Shown one piece after another: positions 15,637 through 23,097 of a stretch of DNA of 23,097 nt. This DNA is from Bdellovibrionales bacterium (GTDB lineage: Bacteria; Bdellovibrionota; Bdellovibrionia; Bdellovibrionales; UBA1609). The position numbers were made by a program, and so were the translations under genes. The first letter of the stretch is position 1, and every line of letters begins with the position of its first letter. Location of the stretch: assembly GCA_026648125.1 (NCBI GenBank), contig JAPKGD010000002.1, positions 1 to 23,097 on the forward strand, given 5' to 3'. The notes beneath the pieces were generated by a model. That model had not been told where the DNA came from. It saw only the letters and a list, made by a program, of their open reading frames with translations, and ran no database searches.

Positions 15637-16436
15637 AGATCCGCTTGCCCAAGGTGGGGAGTCATTTTACTCAATTCTTCTAAACGTTTATTCCACTCTT
15701 GAAGTGATCCTACGGAGAGCGATACTTCCAGGCGACTCTGGTCACCGTTGCGCTTCCACTGACTTCGAAGTTGTTGAGGCCAAGGCATGGCCTGAACTTG
15801 CTCTGACTGGGTTGAATCCTTCGCAGAACTTAACGGGCGTCGGGACTTTTCGAGCTGGCCCAGCCAAAGTCGGCCATCAGGGTCTTGGTCTTGAGGGGGA
15901 GCCGAGGGAGGTGTCTGATCCATAAGGAGCAATTCACCTGAAAGTTCCAGAATCTGAGCGCCAATATTTCGGCTGAATCCTCTTTGCGTGATCGTTTCTA
16001 AGGTGGGTGTGATGCTCTCATGCGTCCTAAAACACAGCAAAATGGCCAATTCCCTAGGGCCCACCTGGCGGACGTCGATCCAATCTTGAATTTCAGGCGA
16101 AAGCGAAAGGAGAATCTTGAGAAGGCGTTCATGATCTGAAGAGCTTTTTAAACCGATTAAAGGCCAAACGATGGAGTCATCCAGGTCCGCCTGCTTTAAG
16201 CGCGCCCATAGCCTAGCCCCTTCTGCCAGAGCGAGTCTTGGGTAACAAGACCCCAAAAGCTCGGCCAGACCTGTGCCCGAGGCATCCCTACGAACAAATG
16301 CGGGACCCTGAAGTCGATCAAATCCCGCCACGACGAATTGATTAAATGAAATCACGGGCAGGGCCTGAGGCCATGCCTTGAGCGGTCTAAAATTTAGACT
16401 CAAATTAAGAGTCGCAGCGTCTTTGAGTTCCCACAT
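15624..16436 (-). CDS. Unknown protein translationally coupled to the SPL-like radical SAM gene
   Basis: AAGG precedes the ATG at 16436. The 270-residue product has no signal peptide or membrane segment. Residues 1-110 begin with several short strands and helices (WPQALPVISFNQFVVAGFDR). Residues 112-170 (LSPEIQDWIDVRQVGPRELA, then ITQRGFSRNIGAQILELSGE) loosely resemble the helical region after the helix-turn-helix of ParB-like proteins. A Pro/Asp/Ser-rich linker (175-212) leads to a C-terminal part with LEVSLSVGSLQEWNKRLEEL. I do not recognise the family with confidence. The 13-base overlap with the radical SAM gene suggests a partner role, possibly DNA binding; this is inference. Confidence 0.65.
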   Translation of the reverse strand: MWELKDAATLNLSLNFRPLKAWPQALPVISFNQFVVAGFDRLQGPAFVRRDASGTGLAELLGSCYPRLALAEGARLWARLKQADLDDSIVWPLIGLKSSSDHERLLKILLSLSPEIQDWIDVRQVGPRELAILLCFRTHESITPTLETITQRGFSRNIGAQILELSGELLLMDQTPPSAPPQDQDPDGRLWLGQLEKSRRPLSSAKDSTQSEQVQAMPWPQQLRSQWKRNGDQSRLEVSLSVGSLQEWNKRLEELSKMTPHLGQADLWKS

Positions 16437-16479
16437 GGGCCTTGGCTATCACTTTCGCCGCTTGATGTCCATGCTCGGT

Positions 16480-16503
16480 GGGGGCCTGACAACGGCCCTT
16501 TTT
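16480..16503 (+). terminator. Intrinsic terminator-like hairpin in the leader of the HAD phosphatase gene
   Basis: GGGCC (16482-16486) pairs with GGCCC (16494-16498) over a 7-base loop. The stem is extended by two G-T pairs, and five T follow at 16499-16503. It ends 16 bases before the start codon of the 16520 gene. The upstream gene runs the other way, so there is no plus-strand transcript for it to end other than the gene's own leader; attenuation is possible. Confidence 0.45.
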
Positions 16504-16519
16504 CTGCGCATAATGAGCT

Positions 16520-17599
16520 ATGGCAGAATGGCGACAAAGATCGGAAATTACTGGGGATGTGGTCTTTTTTCGTTACGCGACGGAGGCCACTGAGAATTCT
16601 GCCGACGAAGTTTTTGTGTGGGACCTCGATAAAACCTATTTGGATACGGCCTTTGAAACCTTGCGTGGACTGGTTAGAACCATCATGGAGAAGGCCTTTC
16701 AAAAGAGAAATGTGCCGGGAACGGCCACTTTGGTGCGAGCGATTCGCAACACTTGGAGAGATAAGCATCAAGGCCGATCAGACTTTCCGATTTATTTTAT
16801 TACGGCATCGCCGCCCCAACTTGAACGCAAGATTCACCAAAAACTGAATTTGGACGGAATCTATCCATTCGGTCTTTTCTGCAAGGACAACCTCAAAAAT
16901 CTCAAACCCTCGCGCTTACCACGGCTTAAGCAGCAGGTGGGATTCAAGCTCCAAGCCCTGCTCCAACTGCGACTTCATCTCGGCGAAAACGTGCGACAGG
17001 TTTTATGGGGTGATGACAGTGAGTCAGATGCCGTTATTTATTCCCTCTATTCAGATATTTGCTCGAGGCGGAGGGCGGAGTCGGAGCTACGATCTATCTT
17101 GCGGGGGCTGAAAGTCACCGGAGCGCAGGCGGACACCATCTTAAAGCTGAGAGAGGCTATCCCAGCGAATGATCCCGTCGAAAAAGTATATATCAATCTC
17201 GCGGCAGATACGGACGCCGAGTACTATCAGAAGTTTGGCCGTAGAGTGATTCCTACCTACAACACTTTTCAAGTTGCCCTTGATCTATTTCAAGACGGTC
17301 GTTTGTTGCTCGAGCATGTTCTTTTGGTCGCGGTTGATATGGTTCGGAATTATGAATTTTCGGGAGAAGAGCTCGCGGGGAGTCTTGACGACCTTGTGCG
17401 AAGACCTGTTCTTGCCGCTGAAACTCTAGAAAAATTATTACCCAGATTGAAAGCGGATGGGTTGATTCCATCCAACTATATCCCGGCTATGTCACCGAAG
17501 CCCGTTCGCTCTCGAGTGGGTGATAGGGTTTTGGAACTGGAGGGCAATCGCGAACCTTGGGTACCTGAACAAATCGATTATCTTCACGATTATCGCTAA
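16520..17599 (+). CDS. HAD-superfamily, App1/DUF2183-like phosphatase
   Basis: HAD motifs are in order in the 359-residue product: motif I VWDLDKTYLD (Asp35, Asp37), motif II FITASPPQL (Ser97), a Lys near 137-143, and motif IV LWGDDSESDA (Asp165, Asp166, Asp170). The layout, with ITASP then a GLFCKDNL segment, resembles the App1/DUF2183 group, which in yeast includes a phosphatidate phosphatase. The substrate here is unknown. No signal peptide is seen, so it is cytoplasmic. A stop codon at 16514-16516 means ATG 16520 is the first possible start. It has no good RBS, and GTG 16559 (after TGGGGAT) is an alternative. It diverges from the SPL-partner gene and converges on the TonB-like gene with 4 bases between. 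Confidence 0.78.
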   Translation: MAEWRQRSEITGDVVFFRYATEATENSADEVFVWDLDKTYLDTAFETLRGLVRTIMEKAFQKRNVPGTATLVRAIRNTWRDKHQGRSDFPIYFITASPPQLERKIHQKLNLDGIYPFGLFCKDNLKNLKPSRLPRLKQQVGFKLQALLQLRLHLGENVRQVLWGDDSESDAVIYSLYSDICSRRRAESELRSILRGLKVTGAQADTILKLREAIPANDPVEKVYINLAADTDAEYYQKFGRRVIPTYNTFQVALDLFQDGRLLLEHVLLVAVDMVRNYEFSGEELAGSLDDLVRRPVLAAETLEKLLPRLKADGLIPSNYIPAMSPKPVRSRVGDRVLELEGNREPWVPEQIDYLHDYR

Positions 17600-17603
17600 A
17601 GAA

Positions 17604-18509
17604 TTACTCAAATGAGAGCGGATAACTACGGACGATAGATGGGCCAGAAAAAGGCTTGAACTTAATCTGTTCGAAAACTTGGACGAGGCAGCTTAAGAGT
17701 TTGTCGTTTTGAATATTTGAAGTCATCACATGAACATTTTCCATTTTTCCTTGAGGAGATATCGTGAGTGCCATAACCACTTGCCCCCGCACTTCACCCT
17801 GATCTCTCAAGGCATTGGCCTGACATCTTTGAAATAGCTCTTGCTGCTGGGAAATGACCCGATCGAGATATTCATTGCTGAGACTCTGACTTTCAGGCTC
17901 TGCATCAGAACCATTGGCCAAACTAATTTCACCGCTCGTTTGCTGCGTTGGAGGATCTTCCAGAGGAGGCGGAGCTTTTACTTCGTCTCCGCTTTGGCTT
18001 AGGGTGAGTGGACTTAAAATGAGACCCCTTGGTCCTAAGTTGAGCGATGCCCCTTTAGGGTCTGTAAAACCTTGGCTTGAAACAACAAAAACTTTTCCGC
18101 GCTCACCCTCTTTCACCATTTCCATTTGGCCAGCAAGACGGTGAATGAGCAGCGGGCCGTCTGGGTCTTGAGGAAGCCACATTTCAAAAAGAAATTGTCC
18201 AGGTCCAATGAGTTTTATTTGATATCCCTTTGCCGAAATCAGCAAACTCGCCCGTGACTCAACCACAATGAGGTCCAGATTCCCAATTCCTGATTCTGCA
18301 GCAATCATTTGGGCCGAGGACATGGTGTGATTTCTATGACTGACTTTTCCCTCAGATTTTTCAACTTGCGCTAAAACAGGTCGATCAGAGGCAGGTTCTA
18401 CTGACTCCTTAGACTTCATTTGTTGTGAAAGGCGGGGCGCCCAGAAAATGAGGCCCAGGGATGAAAGAACGGATAAAATTAAAATCCCGCGCGCTTTCAC
18501 CTGGGTCAT
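17604..18509 (-). CDS. TonB/AgmX-like envelope protein
   Basis: ATG 18509 is chosen over the TTG at 18515 that abuts the secG stop. One membrane segment (residues 8-24) anchors the protein. Residues 65-155 have short strands (NLDLIVVESRASLLISAKGY, GPGQFLFEMWLP) recalling FecR-like domains. A Pro/Glu/Ser-rich linker follows (about 175-215). The C-terminal 75 residues match the AgmX/TonB-type energy-transducer domain: FQRCQANALRDQGEVRGQV, LTISPQGKMENVHV, then LLSCLVQVFEQIKFKPF, with the two Cys of this group. Such proteins are linked to envelope machines, including gliding and secretion systems in deltaproteobacteria. It lies directly downstream of secG and is probably co-transcribed with it. 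Confidence 0.72.
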   Translation of the reverse strand: MTQVKARGILILSVLSSLGLIFWAPRLSQQMKSKESVEPASDRPVLAQVEKSEGKVSHRNHTMSSAQMIAAESGIGNLDLIVVESRASLLISAKGYQIKLIGPGQFLFEMWLPQDPDGPLLIHRLAGQMEMVKEGERGKVFVVSSQGFTDPKGASLNLGPRGLILSPLTLSQSGDEVKAPPPLEDPPTQQTSGEISLANGSDAEPESQSLSNEYLDRVISQQQELFQRCQANALRDQGEVRGQVVMALTISPQGKMENVHVMTSNIQNDKLLSCLVQVFEQIKFKPFSGPSIVRSYPLSFE

Positions 18510-18515
18510 GGACAA

Positions 18516-18899
18516 TTACTTCGTTTCAGTCGGTGCAGCTGGAGCCTCGGTGCCACTTGCGGGAGGAACTTCGGTTGAATCGCCAGCAGGTTGGGCCGGC
18601 AATTCAGCTGGAGTTGCGGCCGGCGTAGCCACAGGAGCTGTTTTGTCGAGCACGCTGTCTCCAGGGTGGCTAATTACATAGGTCAAAGCAATGCAAAGAA
18701 CGGCGAAGAGAACGGCCGCGCCTTTAGTAATCTTGGTCAAAAAGTTTCCAGCGCCTGTGGAGCCAAACAAAGAGTTTGAACTGCTGCCACCGCCAAACAC
18801 GCCCATCGCTCCGCCCCCTTTGGGATCCTGAAGGAGCACAAAAAAGATCACAGCCAATGCGACCACAAGATGGACGGCGGTGAGAAACGTAAGAAGCAT
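18516..18899 (-). CDS. secG: Preprotein translocase subunit SecG
   Basis: GGAGG lies 8 bases before the ATG. The 127-residue product has the SecG plan: a first membrane helix (LTAVHLVVALAVIFFVLLQ), the conserved QDPKGGGAMGVFGGG loop with SSSNSLFGSTGAGNFLTK, and a second helix (AAVLFAVLCIALTYVIS). SecG stimulates SecYEG protein export. An Ala/Pro/Thr/Glu-rich tail of about 45 residues after position 82 is longer than in E. coli SecG but common in this part of the bacterial tree. The TonB/AgmX-like gene follows without a gap. Confidence 0.95.
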   Translation of the reverse strand: MLLTFLTAVHLVVALAVIFFVLLQDPKGGGAMGVFGGGSSSNSLFGSTGAGNFLTKITKGAAVLFAVLCIALTYVISHPGDSVLDKTAPVATPAATPAELPAQPAGDSTEVPPASGTEAPAAPTETK

Positions 18900-18956
18900 A
18901 CTAAAAACCTCCGCGAAGGCGACAATATAGGGGATGGGGGCTGGCTGGTCTATGAT

Positions 18957-19955
18957 TTATTTTTTGCCGGTGCGGGGAAATGCAACCACGGCGGAGCGGC
19001 GCTGCTCGGTCCGCCAAAACTCATCAATTTGCTTGTGATTTTCATTGCTTAGAACAAGGCTGATGACGTGTGAGACGATTTCAACAAAGCGCATTTCGTT
19101 GTCAGAAATAGAAGTTTTTTCTGCCGGCATTCGCAGGGAAAGAACGCCAAAGGGCTTTTGGAATCGGAAGATCGGGCAGACGATCATCGAATTAAACATG
19201 ACCTCTTTCAATAAAGAGCGAATAGGCTTGAGCTCGGGACTGTTCTCAATGTTTTCAATCGCGATCATGACTCCCGTGTTCATCACGTTGACGACTTCAG
19301 GATACTTATTGAGGTCGAGTTGAATCCCGGTGGCACCCTTGTCGTCGTTCGAGACAACCACGACGCCCGAAAATGGATCTGTGACGTGAATGACCGAGCA
19401 GCGTACACCTGCAACTTTCATGGCGAGCATTTTAGTGAGATTGAACAAGATATTGGGAATTGAGTCTCCTGCAATGGCTTGGCGCATGACCAGATCGGTG
19501 AGGTGAAGCATGATGCTCCCCTCATCCAGACTCGAATAATCTTGTCGATTGAGGTCATGGAGGTGGCGGTAGGTGCGACAATGAAAGACCAAACGGCGCA
19601 ATATGTCTTCGGCCCGAAAGGGCTTAACCAGGTAGTCCTTTGCACCTTTCGCAAGAGCTTGACGGACATTCAATTCACTATTGTGCCCCGACATCACCAG
19701 AAGGTGGGTCACCTGGTGTTTCATAGAGGGCTCCGTCTTCATCCAGTCAAGGAGGCCAAAGGCATTGTGCTCAGGCAACATCATATCCGCTAACACCAAA
19801 CGGGGTTTCCAAGAAAGAATCTGTGACTTGGCGTCGCTCCCGATAGGGCTGATTCGTGCTTCAAAGCCGTGATCGGAAATAAAATCGGCCAAGCGGCGCG
19901 ACATTTGGCCGTCGTCGTCGGCAATCAGCACCTTGATTTTATTCATTTTAGCCAT
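18957..19955 (-). CDS. Response regulator with receiver and GAF-like domains
   Basis: The 332-residue product begins with a receiver domain (residues 7-122). It has acidic Asp13-15, phospho-acceptor Asp57 (VLADMML), Ser89 (VMSGH) and Lys111 (KDYLVKPF), all intact. Residues about 150-310 have the look of a GAF domain (MLAMKVAGVRCSVIHVTD, MFNSMIVCPIFRFQKPFGVL). No DNA-binding, GGDEF or kinase domain follows, so output is probably by protein contact or a small ligand. No histidine kinase gene is nearby. Two ATG codons, at 19955 and 19946, are both possible starts, and neither has a strong RBS. It lies upstream of secG on the same strand with 57 bases between, and diverges from tmk. Confidence 0.85.
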   Translation of the reverse strand: MAKMNKIKVLIADDDGQMSRRLADFISDHGFEARISPIGSDAKSQILSWKPRLVLADMMLPEHNAFGLLDWMKTEPSMKHQVTHLLVMSGHNSELNVRQALAKGAKDYLVKPFRAEDILRRLVFHCRTYRHLHDLNRQDYSSLDEGSIMLHLTDLVMRQAIAGDSIPNILFNLTKMLAMKVAGVRCSVIHVTDPFSGVVVVSNDDKGATGIQLDLNKYPEVVNVMNTGVMIAIENIENSPELKPIRSLLKEVMFNSMIVCPIFRFQKPFGVLSLRMPAEKTSISDNEMRFVEIVSHVISLVLSNENHKQIDEFWRTEQRRSAVVAFPRTGKK

Positions 19956-20060
19956 TGCTCAATTTATCGGCTAACCGAGCCTGTTTATTGATGATTATGC
20001 AATGCGTAAAACGGGGGCAAAGTAGATGACAGAGGCCTTCTCTCGCCGCTTTATGTGGGT

Positions 20061-20681
20061 ATGCATTTTATTGTGTTTGAGGGCCTCGATGGGGCTGGAA
20101 AATCAACGTTGATAAAGGGTCTGGCTGCAGATCTCAAGGCAAAGGGCCAGTCCGTCGTGGTGACCAGGGAGCCAGGAGGGTCTGTTTTGGGAGAAGAGAT
20201 TCGCCGCTTGCTGCTCGCGGTGGGGCCAGATGCACCTCGGCCGAGAGCCGAACTTCTTCTCTACCAAGCGGCTCGAGCTCAACATGTCGATTTGGTGATT
20301 CGCCCGGCTCTCGAGCGAGGAGACTGGGTGATTTGCGATCGCTACACCAGCAGTAGCCTTGCCTTTCAATGTGGGGGGCGAGGAATTGAAGAGACCGGTG
20401 TGCAGTGGCTAAATCAGTTTGCTACTGATCAATTGGAGGCAGACCTCACTGTTCTACTTAAGGTGAGTGTCGCGGTCTCGGAACAACGACGTTCGGGGCG
20501 TGAGTTTGCGGATCGTTTTGAGCAGGAAAAAAGCGAATTTCATCAAAGAGTTCACGATCATTATTTGAAACAAGTCGCGCAGGCTCCAGAAAAGTGGCTC
20601 GTGTTAGATGGAGAAACTAAAAATCCCCAGGCCCTAGCCGTTGACTTAAGACGAGAGCTGGAGACGCGAAAATGGCTCTAG
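20061..20681 (+). CDS. tmk: Thymidylate kinase (dTMP kinase)
   Basis: The product (206 residues from ATG 20061; an in-frame GTG lies at 20055) has the P-loop FEGLDGAGKST (6-16), TREPGGSVLGEEIRRLLL, the DRYTSSSLAFQ nucleotide-monophosphate motif (93-103), and a lid region ending in RREFADRFE-like residues. It converts dTMP to dTDP in dTTP synthesis. Length and motifs are complete. The ribosome-binding site is weak. It overlaps holB by 10 bases, a common pairing in bacteria. Confidence 0.95.
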   Translation: MHFIVFEGLDGAGKSTLIKGLAADLKAKGQSVVVTREPGGSVLGEEIRRLLLAVGPDAPRPRAELLLYQAARAQHVDLVIRPALERGDWVICDRYTSSSLAFQCGGRGIEETGVQWLNQFATDQLEADLTVLLKVSVAVSEQRRSGREFADRFEQEKSEFHQRVHDHYLKQVAQAPEKWLVLDGETKNPQALAVDLRRELETRKWL

Positions 20682-21571
20682 TGTGGGATCTGGTGGAGGG
20701 GCGGGAAGAACTGAAACAGACTCTTCGTGCCGCTGTTGATCAGGGGCGCTTGGGGCATGCACTTTTGTTTACAGGCAGTGCGGGGATTGGAAAGAGGGAT
20801 TTGGCTCGTGGACTCGGTCAAATTTTAGTCTGTGAGCAGCGCACGGGATGTGGTGAGTGTGGACCATGTTGTCGCCTCGAGCTGGGACAAAGTGAAAGCT
20901 GGCATGAGGTTGAATCCGAAAATGGCGTAATCAAGATTGAACAGATCCGGCCGCTCAGGGAACGATTGTCTTTGGCAAATTGGAATGGCGCAAGAGTCGT
21001 GTTGATTCCTGCAGCTGAAGAACTCAATCCTCAAGCGGCAAATGCCCTTCTTAAGTCCCTCGAGGAGCCGCCCGAGCAGACCTACTTTTTTCTTCTGACA
21101 ACCCATTTAAGCCGAATTCTACCGACCATTCGTTCGCGCTGTCAGCTCATCCGGGTACCGACTCCTCTTGGTAAGGAGGGCTCGACTGAGGCGAATTGGG
21201 GTTTAGATCTCAATGACTCCGAAGCAAAGGAACTGGTTCAGCAAAATATTTCTTGGTGGACGGATGTGATTCGCGGGGCCCGTATGCCTGAAGATGAGAA
21301 TTGGCGAGAGGTAGTCAAAGACAGGCAAGGCTTACAAAAGTGTGTTCAAATTTGGTCCCATCTCATCCATCGAGCTCGCCGAAAGGCCGCAGGACTTGAG
21401 GTCCCCCAGGGGCCAGACGCCTCTCTTCTAGAAGTTTTGTCATCGCGGGCGTTGGCCCTTGATCAAACCTGGATGGCCCTCTTGAATTTGAAGAGTGAGA
21501 CAGAAGGCCAAGTGGATCGGCTCCTTGCGGCCGAGTGTTTTTGGCTCGGCTTAAGAGAGAGCTGGCAATGA
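20672..21571 (+). CDS. holB: DNA polymerase III delta' subunit (clamp loader)
   Basis: The 299-residue product has the clamp-loader layout: GHALLFTGSAGIGKRDLA (28-45, P-loop), a zinc site with Cys54, 60, 63 and 66 (CGECGPC), VVLIPAAEELNPQAANALLKSLEEPP, then the SRC motif (TIRSRCQLIRVP). Asp follows the P-loop Lys where ATPases have Ser or Thr. That fits delta', which usually does not hydrolyse ATP. GGAG stands 9 bases before the ATG. It overlaps tmk by 10 bases and tatD by 4, which indicates one transcript. Confidence 0.9.
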   Translation: MALVWDLVEGREELKQTLRAAVDQGRLGHALLFTGSAGIGKRDLARGLGQILVCEQRTGCGECGPCCRLELGQSESWHEVESENGVIKIEQIRPLRERLSLANWNGARVVLIPAAEELNPQAANALLKSLEEPPEQTYFFLLTTHLSRILPTIRSRCQLIRVPTPLGKEGSTEANWGLDLNDSEAKELVQQNISWWTDVIRGARMPEDENWREVVKDRQGLQKCVQIWSHLIHRARRKAAGLEVPQGPDASLLEVLSSRALALDQTWMALLNLKSETEGQVDRLLAAECFWLGLRESWQ

Positions 21572-22359
21572 GCACAGCGGTAAGATGGCTCGATGTCCAT
21601 ACACATCTCAATATGTTGGAGGTTACTCCAGATGAAGCGCTGAGCGATGCTCAGAAAGAAGGGGTTGATCAGGTCATAACTATTGGTACGTCTCCGGCGG
21701 ATTGGCCAAAGGTTCTTGAATTGGCCAAGACCCATTTTCCAAGGGTCGCCTGCACCTTGGGTGTTCACCCGCACGAAGCTGAACTCTGGAACCCAACTGC
21801 AAAAAATGAGTTAATGGCCAATTTGAACCACGCCTATGTGATCGCTGTCGGCGAAATTGGGCTGGATTACTACTATGACAATGCTCCGAGAGAAATTCAG
21901 AAGGCCGCCTTTCGGGAGCAAATGGCAATTGCGGCGGCAGCTAGTCTTCCAGTAGAGATTCACACTCGGGATGCAGAGGAAGACACCTTGCTTATTCTTC
22001 AGGAGTTTCAAGGACGTGTCAGCGGATTGCTGCATTGTTTTACAAGCTCGTGGGCTCTCGCCGAGGGAGCCCTGAAGCTTGGTTATCACATCTCGTTTAG
22101 TGGCGTGGTGACCTTTAAAAATGCCGATGAACTGCGCGAAACTTGCCGCAAGGTGCCCTTAAATCGAATTCATGTTGAAACTGATGCCCCCTTTTTAACC
22201 CCAGCGCCCCATCGGGGACGTAAAAATTCTCCGGCTATGGTTGTACATACGGGTCAAGTGGTGGCCCGGGAGCAGGGAGTTAGTCTTGAGGCCTTGTCTG
22301 AAGCCACTCGGGCTAATGCGAGGACTTTGTTTAAGCGCTGGCCAGTTCCACAGACTTGA
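21568..22359 (+). CDS. tatD: TatD-family metal-dependent DNase
   Basis: ATG 21568 overlaps the holB stop (ATGA) and is preferred to GTG 21535 inside holB. The 263-residue product has the TatD metal ligands in order: DVHTHLN (His11, His13), VGEIGLDYYYD, EIHTRDAEEDT, LLHCFTSS and ETDAPFLTP. After these comes APHRGRKNSPAMVV, typical of the family. TatD proteins are 3'-5' exonucleases acting in DNA repair or turnover. Length and motifs are complete. Confidence 0.95.
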   Translation: MSTAVRWLDVHTHLNMLEVTPDEALSDAQKEGVDQVITIGTSPADWPKVLELAKTHFPRVACTLGVHPHEAELWNPTAKNELMANLNHAYVIAVGEIGLDYYYDNAPREIQKAAFREQMAIAAAASLPVEIHTRDAEEDTLLILQEFQGRVSGLLHCFTSSWALAEGALKLGYHISFSGVVTFKNADELRETCRKVPLNRIHVETDAPFLTPAPHRGRKNSPAMVVHTGQVVAREQGVSLEALSEATRANARTLFKRWPVPQT

Positions 22360-22389
22360 GCCAAGCGGTTGCCTCCTCGGCATATCCAG

Positions 22390-22395
22390 TATATT
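22390..22395 (+). promoter_or_regulatory. Candidate -10 box for the gap gene
   Basis: TATATT at 22390-22395 lies 35 bases before the GTG start, in the only intergenic gap (70 bases) of this block. A weak TTGCCT lies 15 bases upstream at 22369-22374. A separate promoter for gap is plausible, but the match is modest. Confidence 0.3.
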
Positions 22396-22429
22396 TTGAC
22401 GCCGTTTTTGAAAAATGAAGGAGTTCATT

Positions 22430-23097
22430 GTGGCGAAAGTTCGCGTAGGTATTAATGGCTTTGGAAGAATTGGTCGGCTTGCGTTTCGAGCCGGATTTGA
22501 AAATGTCGAGTTTGTAGGTATCAACAGTCTTGATGATCCCAAGGGCATGGCCCACCTCCTCAAATATGATAGCACCCACGGCACATTTGCTGGTGATATT
22601 AAGGCGGAAGAAAAAGCCTTAGTGGTTAACGGAAAACGCATCCCGGTATCCGCGACTCGCAATCCCGCGGAGATTCCCTGGAAGGAATGGGGAGTTGATG
22701 TCGTTATGGAGTGTACGGGGGCGTTTAAGAATAAAGAAGACTTTCTCAAGCACATTCATGCAGGGGCAAAACGAGTGTTGGTGTCTGCTCCCGCTGACGG
22801 TGCGGATTTAACCATAGTCTACGGAATTAACCACAACTCCTATGATCCAGCGAAACATCAAGTGATCAGCAATGCGTCCTGCACGACGAACTGTCTCGCC
22901 CCGCTGGCAAAAGTTCTTCACGAGGCGTTTGGAATTGAGCAGGGAATGGTAACCACCGTTCACTCATACACCAATGATCAACAGGTGTTGGATGCGGGAC
23001 ACAAAGATTTGCGTCGGGCCCGCGCAGCAGCTCTGTCGATGATCCCAACCACAACTGGTGCAGCTAAGGCAGTCGGATTGGTTCTTCCCGAGCTGAA
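22430..23097 (+). CDS. gap: Glyceraldehyde-3-phosphate dehydrogenase, 5' part (runs off the window)
   Basis: GTG 22430 has GAAGGAG 6 bases upstream and gives the family N-terminus VRVGINGFGRIGR. An in-frame ATG at 22415 overlaps that RBS and is unlikely. The 222 residues seen include the Rossmann motif (8-16), catalytic Cys151 (SNASCTTNC), His178 (TTVHSYTNDQ) and IPTTTGAAKAV. The enzyme interconverts glyceraldehyde-3-phosphate and 1,3-bisphosphoglycerate. After GIN the residue that is Asp in NAD-specific enzymes is Ser33 (INSLDDP). The usual Leu-Pro before HKDLRRAR is Ala-Gly (189-190). Both changes are associated with NADP use, so a dual or NADP-preferring, gluconeogenic (GapB-like) role is possible. 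The C-terminal part lies outside the window. Confidence 0.95.
   Translation, partial: MAKVRVGINGFGRIGRLAFRAGFENVEFVGINSLDDPKGMAHLLKYDSTHGTFAGDIKAEEKALVVNGKRIPVSATRNPAEIPWKEWGVDVVMECTGAFKNKEDFLKHIHAGAKRVLVSAPADGADLTIVYGINHNSYDPAKHQVISNASCTTNCLAPLAKVLHEAFGIEQGMVTTVHSYTNDQQVLDAGHKDLRRARAAALSMIPTTTGAAKAVGLVLPEL

Noticed and set aside
22195..22755. A 186-codon minus-strand open frame across the tatD-gap junction
   Set aside because: It covers the ends of two well-identified plus-strand genes and has no family-like features.

Overview
The window looks like a chromosomal segment of a Gram-negative predatory or Bdellovibrio-like bacterium (Bdellovibrionota). This is inferred from the gene families and layout: Gld-type ABC transporter genes, abundant secreted and lipoprotein genes with no close named family, an SPL-type radical SAM gene, and AgmX/TonB-like and DUF4097 proteins. 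No rRNA, tRNA, CRISPR array, insertion sequence or integrase was found. Genes are tightly packed, and no stretch longer than about 210 bases lacks a gene.

Layout. (1) 1-3811: a Tat-exported PhoX-like lipoprotein gene on the minus strand is broken or cut near base 102. It diverges from a lipoprotein gene (603-2072) with a duplicated C-terminal repeat and a structured leader. A secreted subtilisin-like protease (minus, 2076-3434) and a 96-residue unknown protein (minus) follow. (2) 3890-5209: an RqcH/NFACT-like protein of ribosome quality control. (3) 5312-11863: six plus-strand genes, most joined by 4-base overlaps: gldA, gldF, gldG, a DUF4340 protein, a GHMP sugar kinase and a DUF429-like protein. 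(4) 11945-13664: a secreted unknown protein and a small outer-membrane barrel, co-directional. (5) 13708-16436 (minus): a DUF4097 surface-type protein, an SPL-family radical SAM protein, and an unknown protein overlapping it. (6) 16520-17599 (plus): a HAD/App1-like phosphatase. (7) 17604-19955 (minus): a TonB/AgmX-like protein, secG, and a receiver-GAF response regulator. (8) 20061-23097 (plus): tmk, holB and tatD overlap in one operon, followed by the 5' part of a glyceraldehyde-3-phosphate dehydrogenase gene.

How the genes work together. The gld block encodes an ATPase, a permease and two large membrane-anchored periplasmic auxiliary proteins. A sugar kinase and a nuclease-fold protein are coupled to it. 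The tmk-holB-tatD block is a common housekeeping cluster (dTTP supply, clamp loader, 3'-5' DNase). secG is followed by a gene whose product must cross the membrane.

Points worth a second look: the coding discontinuity at the left edge; terminator-like hairpins in the leaders of the 603 and 16520 genes; a perfect palindrome at the protease promoter; a DUF429-like protein with an altered active-site motif and an added Cys cluster; an SPL-like protein lacking the usual donor cysteine and overlapping an unknown partner; and cofactor-pocket residues in the GAPDH that point to NADP use.
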